A stretch of DNA of 8,874 nt, from NCBI GenBank assembly GCA_945952425.1, contig CAMFIX010000103.1, positions 1-8,874 of the forward strand, written 5' to 3'. Within the stretch, counting starts at the first letter, position 1. Each line of letters opens with the position of its first letter. Below the pieces are notes generated by a model. It saw nothing but the letters and a program-made list of their open reading frames with translations. It was not told the DNA's origin and made no database searches. This stretch comes from an uncultured Pseudorhodobacter sp. (GTDB lineage: Bacteria > Pseudomonadota > Alphaproteobacteria > Rhodobacterales > Rhodobacteraceae). The translations under genes were made by a program, and so were the position numbers. Of this stretch, positions 1 to 5,655 are shown piece by piece.

Positions 1-205
1 GCCGTTATTGCCGGCGCTGGCCCGATGGAGATGACCTTGGGTGGGGCTGGCAGTGAGCCGCTTCCGGAGCCATGTGGTTCGAGCTCCAGCCCAACCCGAC
101 GGCCGGCCTTGCCCGCCGCCCCCGCGGATCGCGTTCGAGACGGCCTTATCCTGCCGCAGGGCCCGCCCTGGTGTCACCACGCGCGACGGGCCCCAAGCAC
201 CGCTC
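1..205. other. Left-edge region without a supportable gene
   Basis: This GC-rich stretch lies downstream of the chemoreceptor stop codon. One plus-strand frame is open from base 1 to about 315, but its translation is rich in Pro, Arg, Ser and Ala, looks like no protein I know, and runs into the opposite strand of the chemoreceptor gene. A minus-strand frame is also open to the edge but has no ATG, GTG or TTG start. A small palindrome, TGGTGTCACCA, lies at 169-179 and a 4-bp-stem hairpin at 150-160. Neither is followed by a T-run, so I see no convincing intrinsic terminator for the chemoreceptor gene. The tail end of a neighbouring gene could lie in the first few dozen bases, but nothing identifies it. 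Confidence 0.5.
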
Positions 206-2422
206 TTACGCCGCTTTCACAGGCGGCTTTCCGACGCCGCTGCCTGCGAACCCCTGGCCCTCGTAGACCGGCATCCGCCTGCCCTTATGCTGCGTGCCGG
301 TGTCGAACTTGCTGATCAGGTGCCGCAGCTCCCGACCATTGGCGGCCAGCGAGGTCGCGGCCGCCGTCGTCTCTTCGGCCATGGCGGCGTTCTGCTGGGT
401 CACCGTGTCCATCCGGGCGACCGAGTTGGTGACCTCGGCCAGGTTGGAATACTGCTCCTTCGCGCCCATGGCGATGCCCGAGATCAGGCTGGCCACATTC
501 TCGACCTTGCCGACGATGGCGCCCAACGACGTGCCCGCGGCGCCGACCCGTTCGACCCCCTTGGCCACATGCGCCGAGCTTTCGTTGATCAGATCCTTGA
601 CCTGATGCGCCGCCTCTGCCGCGCGTTGCGCCAGCGCCCGCACCTCGGAGGCGACGACGGCAAAGCCCCGGCCCGATTCCCCGGCCCGCGCCGCCTCGAC
701 CCCGGCGTTCAGCGCCAAGAGGTTGGTCTGGAAGGCAATGTCGTCGATCACCCCGATGATCTGCGAAATCTTGCGCGACGATTCCAGGATCGCATCCATC
801 GACGAGACCGCCTCGGTCACCACCACGCCGCTGCGATGCACATCGGCGCGGGTTTCCGCCGCAATCCCGTTCGCCTGGTCGGCATTGCGCGCCGTGTCGC
901 GCACCGAATCGGTGATGAGCATGAAGGCGGCCGAGGTCTCTTCAAGCGTCGCGGCCTGGTCTTCGGTGCGCCGCGACAGGTCGGAGACCGCCTGTTCGAT
1001 GGCGCCCGCCCCGGTGCCGATCTGCTCGCCCGCCATCTCCAGCGCCTCCATCGAGGCGCAGAGGCTGGCCACGGTCGCATTGTAATCCTGGCGCAACTTT
1101 TCGTACCGCGGGGCGAAGGCACCGGGGATCGTGGCGGTCAGGTCGCCCTCCGCCAGCCGGTTGAGCCCTTGCGCCAGGGCATCGACGACCTCGGTCTGGC
1201 GCAAGGCCTCCTGCTCGCTGGCCAGCTCCGCTTGCCGCAGCTGCACCGCATTCTGCCGGAAGACGTCGAGCGCGCGCGACATGGCGCCCATTTCGTCGGA
1301 CCTGTCGCCGAAGGGGATCGCCTGGTCGAGCCGCCCGGCCGTGATCTGGTCCACCGATCCGATCAGCGCGTCGAGCGGGCGGCTGAGCCAGGTGCGCAGC
1401 ACCAGCCAGCAGCCGACCGAGGCCACCGCCATCAGCAAGAGCGCCGAGCAGACCAGCAGGATCATCGAGTAATTGGCCCATTGCCAGACCGTCCGCGTCG
1501 GGATCGCGGTGACGAGGTAAAGCGCATCGCCCGTGCTGCCGATCTCGACCCGGCGCAGCGAGACGAAGCTTTCTTCGCCCAGAAGGCTGGTCGTGCCGGT
1601 CATCTGCGCCGTGCCTGTCGAATCCAGCGATTTCAAAAGCTTATCCAAGGCAGGGTCTTTGGTGGCGACCGGCTTGGTCACCAGATCGGCCTCCGGATGG
1701 GCAAGCCAGGCGCCGTTGGCGCTGACCAGGCCCACGACGCCGGTGTCCAGCGGCTTGATCGTGCCGAGTTCCGCCGAAAGCGGCCCGAGCGCCACATCGA
1801 CACCGCCCACGCCCTGCGCCTTGCCGTTCAGGAAGATCGGCACGACGAGCGAGGTCATCAGCGTCGGGGCGCCGTTGACGGGATAGAGATAGGGTTCCAC
1901 CAGCGTTTCGATGCCACGCTGCATGGGCACGATGTAATAGTCGCCGGCGCCGGGGACGGTGTAATCCACCAACGGCTCCAGCGCGATGCTGCCCTTGCCG
2001 CGGTTGTAATAGGGCACGAAGCGGCCGGTCGCGTCATGGCCCGGCGCGCCGACGAAATCGGCATCGCGGCCATCCAGGGCATTGGGCTCCCAGGCGTACC
2101 AGGCGGCGAGGATTGAGGGGTTGGCCTCCAGCGTGCCCTTGGCGACGGCGCCATGCGCGGCACGGTCGGTCACGCCGCTTTGGACCAGCGCCGCCGCATG
2201 GGTGGCCAGGTCGCGGGCAAGCTGCAAGTCGCCTTCCAGCTGCGCCTTGACATGGGCGGCAACGGCGACGTTGCTTTGCTCGACCTCGCGCAGCGCGGCA
2301 TCGCCCGTCACCGCGGCGACGTTGCGATAGATGATCGTGAAACAGGTCGCGATCGAGACGGCCAGGATCAGGAGGATCGTCACCGTTATGCGTGCCGAAA
2401 GGCCGAGGCGTGCAGAGGTCAT
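206..2422 (-). CDS. Methyl-accepting chemotaxis protein with periplasmic Cache sensor domain
   Basis: This is a transmembrane chemoreceptor of 738 residues that should signal ligand binding in the periplasm to CheA/CheW. In order: TM1 at about residues 12-32; a periplasmic sensor at about 33-317 with a Cache-type core (WYAWEPNALDGRDADF near 108, GHDATGRF near 128, EPYLYPVNG near 176, GGVDVALGPLS near 206); TM2 at about 318-342; a HAMP domain at about 343-397; a second HAMP-like stretch at about 411-463; and the cytoplasmic signalling coiled coil at about 464-705. The hairpin tip IDDIAFQTNLLALN and VEAARAGE (about 559-582) matches the family signature. Likely methylation sites are the Glu pairs 494/495 (ATLEETSAA) and 683/684 (AMAEETTAA). 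The C-terminus has no CheR/CheB-binding xWxxF pentapeptide. I chose ATG at 2422 because TM1 follows 11 residues later and GGGTAAG lies just upstream; an ATG at 2518 would add 32 residues unlike a receptor N-terminus. No che genes are adjacent. The ligand is unknown. Confidence 0.95.
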   Translation of the reverse strand: MTSARLGLSARITVTILLILAVSIATCFTIIYRNVAAVTGDAALREVEQSNVAVAAHVKAQLEGDLQLARDLATHAAALVQSGVTDRAAHGAVAKGTLEANPSILAAWYAWEPNALDGRDADFVGAPGHDATGRFVPYYNRGKGSIALEPLVDYTVPGAGDYYIVPMQRGIETLVEPYLYPVNGAPTLMTSLVVPIFLNGKAQGVGGVDVALGPLSAELGTIKPLDTGVVGLVSANGAWLAHPEADLVTKPVATKDPALDKLLKSLDSTGTAQMTGTTSLLGEESFVSLRRVEIGSTGDALYLVTAIPTRTVWQWANYSMILLVCSALLLMAVASVGCWLVLRTWLSRPLDALIGSVDQITAGRLDQAIPFGDRSDEMGAMSRALDVFRQNAVQLRQAELASEQEALRQTEVVDALAQGLNRLAEGDLTATIPGAFAPRYEKLRQDYNATVASLCASMEALEMAGEQIGTGAGAIEQAVSDLSRRTEDQAATLEETSAAFMLITDSVRDTARNADQANGIAAETRADVHRSGVVVTEAVSSMDAILESSRKISQIIGVIDDIAFQTNLLALNAGVEAARAGESGRGFAVVASEVRALAQRAAEAAHQVKDLINESSAHVAKGVERVGAAGTSLGAIVGKVENVASLISGIAMGAKEQYSNLAEVTNSVARMDTVTQQNAAMAEETTAAATSLAANGRELRHLISKFDTGTQHKGRRMPVYEGQGFAGSGVGKPPVKAA

Positions 2423-2654
2423 ATGGCTTACCCGCAAAAATTGAGCTTCGCGCCGAGTCTGGCAGCAAGAAGTAAACCGTCCGTGAGCGGCCAAGCAGAT
2501 TTCCGGCGGGTCGGGCATGGCGCTTGACGGCGCGATGCCATGCGATCACCCTGAGCCGGCAGCCTCTTCGATTTGAACGCCTTTCCGATTTCAGCCCGGG
2601 CACGACGGCGACGGCCAGAACCCCGACCATTCCCCACGAGATGAGAGATCGACC
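2423..2654. promoter_or_regulatory. Divergent spacer between chemoreceptor and tailspike-like gene
   Basis: These 232 bp separate two divergent start codons and should hold a promoter for each gene. I cannot point to a convincing -35/-10 pair for either. For the plus-strand gene, GAGAG at 2643-2647 is a good ribosome binding site 7 bases before its ATG. For the minus-strand gene, the only Shine-Dalgarno-like sequence is a weak GGGTAAG. The notable structure is the inverted repeat at 2514-2539, listed separately. No small gene with a recognisable product was seen here. Confidence 0.5.
2514..2539. repeat. Inverted repeat (9 of 10 bp pair, 6-base loop) in the divergent spacer
   Basis: GGCATGGCGC (2514-2523) and GCGCGATGCC (2530-2539) pair at nine of ten positions around the loop TTGACG. 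A competing perfect 7-bp pairing, GCATGGC (2515-2521) with GCCATGC (2537-2543), uses much of the same sequence. It lies about 92 bp upstream of the chemoreceptor start and about 115 bp upstream of the tailspike-like start. It could be an operator or a hairpin in the leader of the plus-strand transcript. No T-run follows on either strand, so it is not a typical intrinsic terminator. Confidence 0.4.
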
Positions 2655-4658
2655 ATGACCTTTCCAGCCACCGACATTCTGCCGACCGGCGGCGGCACCC
2701 TGCAAGATTACGTGGGCTTTGCCACCCGCGCGCTTTTCGTGACTTGGGCCGCCGGCAAGACACCGGCCACCGGAACCGTGATCCATGCGGGCGGGCTGAC
2801 CTATCGCTATGCCGGGGGAGCCACGCCGCTGGTGGGGCTTTCCGGCTGGGCCCCGGAGGGCTCCGTCAGCCCGGCGCATTTCGCGACCAACACGACGCCC
2901 GGCACGACCGACATGACGACCGCGATCCTCGCGGCCTTCACCTGGTGCGACGGCCTGGGGGGCGGCGTCATCGACGGGCAATGCCAGACCTTTGCGGTGT
3001 CCAGCCGCGTGGACCTGGCCGGCCTCAACCGGGTCCGCTGCACGCGCTGCACCTTCACCGCCATCGGCACCTGGACGACGAATCTCGCGCTGTTCAGGCT
3101 TGCCCCGAACAGCGGCACCCCCTCGACGCAGATGACCTTCGAGGACTGCACGCTGGAGGGCAGCCAGAAGACCAACGGCTGGCTGGTCAGCAATGCCGCG
3201 ACCGTCCAGATCCTGCGCTGCCGGGTCCATGGCGTGCCGGGCTTCGCCGTTCAGACCAACACCAAGGCGACCGAGCTGCGCATCGAGGGCTGCGATTTCC
3301 GCCAATGGACTTGGGGCGAGACCGGCTGGGACGTCGAGGCCAACCGCACCGCCAAGCTGATCGACCTCAGCACGGCCGATTACATCGTGATGCACAATGT
3401 CTGTGCCTATGCCTTCGAATGCGTCAGCACGGTCTCGGACGGGCCGGGTCAAATCCACAGCAACCATTTTTACAACGGCGGCGTGACGAGCCCCGTCCAG
3501 ATGCCGCGCAACGGCACCCTGGCCAGCCCCAATGTCTCCTTCGTCGGCAATTACATCGACAACGGCCTGCTGCGGATCGACGCGGCGGTGCTAGAGGGAA
3601 CGCCGGGCCTTCTGGTCGTGGCGAACCACTTCCACAAGAACGGCAACGGCACGAACCAAAGCCTCGTCGAATTCTTCAACGACGGGGCGACGGCTGCGGA
3701 TCTGGACGGCGTCGTCCTCTGTGGCAACACCTTCGCCAATGTGAATGCGGAAGTCATCTTCACCGGCTCGGGCGGCTTCGTCGCGGACGAGGCCAAGCTC
3801 TGGTCGGTTTCAGGGAATGCCTCGACCGTCGGAGGCGCGATCACCGGGCTGCCCGACATCTCCAGCCGCACGATCAAGGCCGACAAGAACGTGCTGATCA
3901 TGGCCGATCCCGACAACACCGATCCGGACCCGAATACGGTGAAGCTCGGCACGAACGGGGTCGTGTATCACCAGCTGACCAACATCGGCTGGTGGGGCGT
4001 CGGCATGGGCCAGGCGGCGGGCGGAGGGGCCGTCGCCTTCCTGGGCTGGAGCGGAAGCAATTTCCTCATCAACCCCGCCAAGGGAGACGGCACGACCGAC
4101 CCTTCCAAGCAGCTGACCTATGACGTCGCCAAGACCGCCTGGCAGTTCAAGGCGCCGGTCATCCTGGCGGCGCTGGCCGATCTCGGCGATGCCAGCAAGA
4201 GGCTCGCCCTCGATCTCGGCGGCATCGCGACCGGCACGACCCGGACCGTCGCCCTGCCCGATGCCAGCGGGACGATGCTGCTGGAGGGGCAACCCATCGG
4301 GGCGACGACGCCCGCCAGCGTCAAGGGCACTGGCCTGACCTCGACCGGCCTCGTGACCTCGGGGGTCAGCGACCTTGGGGCGGTTGCGCCGGGGGCGCTG
4401 GGCTTCGGCGCGAAAGAGTTCGTCTACGTGACGCCGACGGCGACCGGCACCTTCACGACGACGGTCCCGCCCAAGGGCACGCGCTGCAGCCTGGTCCTGA
4501 CCACATCGGGGACCACCAGCCGCACCCTGACCTTCGGCAGCGGCTTCGTCACGGCGGGCACGCTGGCGACGGGCACGGTGGCGGGCAAGAAATTCCTGCT
4601 GGATTTCGTCAGCGACGGCACGGCACTTTACGAAAGCAACCGCAGCGGGGCGCTGTAG
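2655..4658 (+). CDS. Phage tailspike/tail-fibre-like beta-helix protein
   Basis: This 667-residue protein has no signal peptide or membrane segment and reads like a phage tailspike. Residues 1-80 form a short adapter-like region. Residues about 80-125 (TPGTTDMTTAILAA, then GGGVIDG) resemble the start of pectate-lyase-like beta-helices in tailspikes. Residues about 125-400 show repeated short strand-turn rungs with regularly placed Cys and Asn (RCTRCTF, FEDCTLEG, ILRCRVHG, RIEGCDF, VLCGNTF), typical of a right-handed beta-helix. Residues about 510-545 (DASKRLALDLGGIATGTTRT, then LPDASGTMLLEG) match a module common in phage tail fibres. The final ~80 residues are Thr/Gly-rich and match a C-terminal beta domain seen in tail proteins (TLTFGSGFVTAGTLATGTVA). 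GAGAG 7 bases upstream supports the ATG. No baseplate, chaperone, lysis, integrase or capsid gene lies nearby. Whether it binds or cleaves surface glycan is unknown; I see no assignable catalytic residues. It could also be an adhesin-like chromosomal protein. Confidence 0.8.
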   Translation: MTFPATDILPTGGGTLQDYVGFATRALFVTWAAGKTPATGTVIHAGGLTYRYAGGATPLVGLSGWAPEGSVSPAHFATNTTPGTTDMTTAILAAFTWCDGLGGGVIDGQCQTFAVSSRVDLAGLNRVRCTRCTFTAIGTWTTNLALFRLAPNSGTPSTQMTFEDCTLEGSQKTNGWLVSNAATVQILRCRVHGVPGFAVQTNTKATELRIEGCDFRQWTWGETGWDVEANRTAKLIDLSTADYIVMHNVCAYAFECVSTVSDGPGQIHSNHFYNGGVTSPVQMPRNGTLASPNVSFVGNYIDNGLLRIDAAVLEGTPGLLVVANHFHKNGNGTNQSLVEFFNDGATAADLDGVVLCGNTFANVNAEVIFTGSGGFVADEAKLWSVSGNASTVGGAITGLPDISSRTIKADKNVLIMADPDNTDPDPNTVKLGTNGVVYHQLTNIGWWGVGMGQAAGGGAVAFLGWSGSNFLINPAKGDGTTDPSKQLTYDVAKTAWQFKAPVILAALADLGDASKRLALDLGGIATGTTRTVALPDASGTMLLEGQPIGATTPASVKGTGLTSTGLVTSGVSDLGAVAPGALGFGAKEFVYVTPTATGTFTTTVPPKGTRCSLVLTTSGTTSRTLTFGSGFVTAGTLATGTVAGKKFLLDFVSDGTALYESNRSGAL

Positions 4659-4664
4659 CGGCGC

Positions 4665-5582
4665 CTACCGCGCCAGGGCCCGCCGCAACGAGGCCGCGCA
4701 GGAAAACCCGCAGCGCAGCGCGGCGGCGTCTGCGCTCATCCCCTGCTGAAACATCAGCTCCCGTGCGCGGGCCAGGCGCAGCTGGGTGAAGCATTTGCCG
4801 GGCGACAGGCCAAGCTCGGTCTCGAACAGCCGCGCCATGGTGCGCAGGGTCAGCCCGGCGGCCTCGGCCAGGACGGCAAGCGTGCAGGGCCGCTCGATCG
4901 CGGCGGCCATCAGGTCGAGAACGCGGCGCACCCGCGGGTTGGGATGCGAGGGCAGGCCGCCATAGGCCGTGGCATGCTCGCCCGCGTGACGGGGGGCGTT
5001 CAGGAACATCGAGGCCGCGTCGAACCGGGCGGCCGCGCCGAAGCGGCGGTGGATCTCTTGCAGGACCAGCTCCATCGCCCCGGCGCCGCTGCCGCAGGTC
5101 AGCCATTTGCCATCGGCGGCAAAGGGCGCGTTCAGGCAGCGCAGCTCGGGAAAAGTCTCGGCAAACTCTGCCAGCAGCTGCCAGTGCAGCGTGACCTCCT
5201 TGCCCTGCAGATAGCCCGCCGCCGCCAGCAGCCAGGGCCCGGTATCGGCCGCAATGACGCTGCGGGCGGTGCGCGACAGGGCCAGCGCGCGCCGAGTCGC
5301 CGCCTGGCCCGCATCGCGGCGGAACTGGTCGCCGCCGACCACGAGCAGGATGTCGCAGGCCTCCGCCGCTGCCAAGGGGCCGTCCGGCGTCAGGGAGAGA
5401 CCGCTGGACGAGCGGACGGGGCCGTCATGGGGGGTGAACATCCGCCAGACGATCTGCGCGCGATGTTCGTCGCGCACCACCCGGAAGGGCTCCAGCAGGC
5501 AGGCGAGGATCATGGTCGAGAAGGCCTCGAACAGCAGGATGTTCAGGCGCAGGCCCGGGGCGTTTGGCAGAATCGGTTGCAT
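4665..5582 (-). CDS. GlxA-type AraC-family transcriptional regulator (DJ-1/PfpI-like domain plus AraC HTH), apparently short at the C-terminus
   Basis: This 305-residue protein is a predicted transcription factor. Residues about 11-185 form a DJ-1/PfpI-like sensor domain (DILLVVGGDQF near 77, AADTGPWLLAAAGYLQGKEV near 111-130, TLHW at 131-134, WLTCGSGAGAMEL near 160). The usual catalytic Cys of the DJ-1 fold is not in the elbow, where DTG stands, so the domain probably binds a ligand rather than acting as an enzyme. Residues about 215-305 carry two helix-turn-helix motifs: TLAVLAEAAGLTLRTMARLF and SADAAALRCGFSCAASLRRA. The protein stops after ALAR, where family members usually continue with FG.SP and about ten more residues. 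Characterised relatives such as GbdR and CdhR respond to glycine betaine and carnitine, but the inducer here is unknown. The ATG at 5582 has no strong ribosome binding site, and a stop lies in frame upstream with no other ATG between. It is divergent from the CoA-transferase gene, its likely target, and may regulate itself through the repeats at its start. Confidence 0.92.
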   Translation of the reverse strand: MQPILPNAPGLRLNILLFEAFSTMILACLLEPFRVVRDEHRAQIVWRMFTPHDGPVRSSSGLSLTPDGPLAAAEACDILLVVGGDQFRRDAGQAATRRALALSRTARSVIAADTGPWLLAAAGYLQGKEVTLHWQLLAEFAETFPELRCLNAPFAADGKWLTCGSGAGAMELVLQEIHRRFGAAARFDAASMFLNAPRHAGEHATAYGGLPSHPNPRVRRVLDLMAAAIERPCTLAVLAEAAGLTLRTMARLFETELGLSPGKCFTQLRLARARELMFQQGMSADAAALRCGFSCAASLRRALAR

Positions 5583-5594
5583 GTTTGGCAGTAT
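5562..5594. promoter_or_regulatory. Candidate operator: two 12-bp direct repeats with 21-bp period
   Basis: GTTTGGCAGAAT (5562-5573) and GTTTGGCAGTAT (5583-5594) match at 11 of 12 positions and start exactly 21 bp apart, two turns of the DNA helix. AraC-type activators commonly bind such pairs of direct half-sites; the araI half-sites of E. coli are the classic example. The right copy abuts the regulator's ATG and the left copy overlaps its codons 4-7. The site lies about 60-95 bp upstream of the CoA-transferase start, suitable for activating that gene and repressing the regulator's own. An inverted half-site, CTGCCA, also occurs at 5613-5618. Binding is an inference from position and spacing. 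Confidence 0.55.
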
Positions 5595-5624
5595 GGGCGA
5601 TCCCGCCCGGCCCTGCCATGGCTA

Positions 5625-5639
5625 GTCTGCCCGCCAGAC
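5625..5639. repeat. Small perfect inverted repeat in the CoA-transferase leader
   Basis: GTCTG (5625-5629) and CAGAC (5635-5639) pair perfectly around CCCGC, just ahead of the GAGGAGA ribosome binding site at 5644-5650. The stem is only 5 bp and no T-run follows, so it is not a terminator. It could be a small operator, a weak leader hairpin or chance. Confidence 0.25.
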
Positions 5640-5655
5640 ACCCGAGGAGACCCCT

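Noticed and set aside
1..73. Minus-strand frame open to the left edge reading PAPPKVISIGPAPAIT
   Set aside because: It looks protein-like over a few residues, but an in-frame stop lies upstream and no ATG, GTG or TTG start follows it; probably chance.
41..2116. Long plus-strand open frame of 691 codons opposite the chemoreceptor gene
   Set aside because: It is Arg/His/Gly/Asp-rich, matches no family I know, and mirrors the codon bias of the clear chemoreceptor on the other strand.
2524..2529. TTGACG as a -35 box for the tailspike-like gene
   Set aside because: No acceptable -10 element lies 16-18 bp downstream.
2034..3467. Minus-strand open frame of 477 codons spanning chemoreceptor, spacer and tailspike gene
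   Set aside because: It crosses two genes with good family evidence, and its translation has no recognisable domain.
4656..4667. Terminator between the convergent tailspike and regulator genes
   Set aside because: Only 6 bp separate the stop codons and no hairpin with a T-run is present on either strand.
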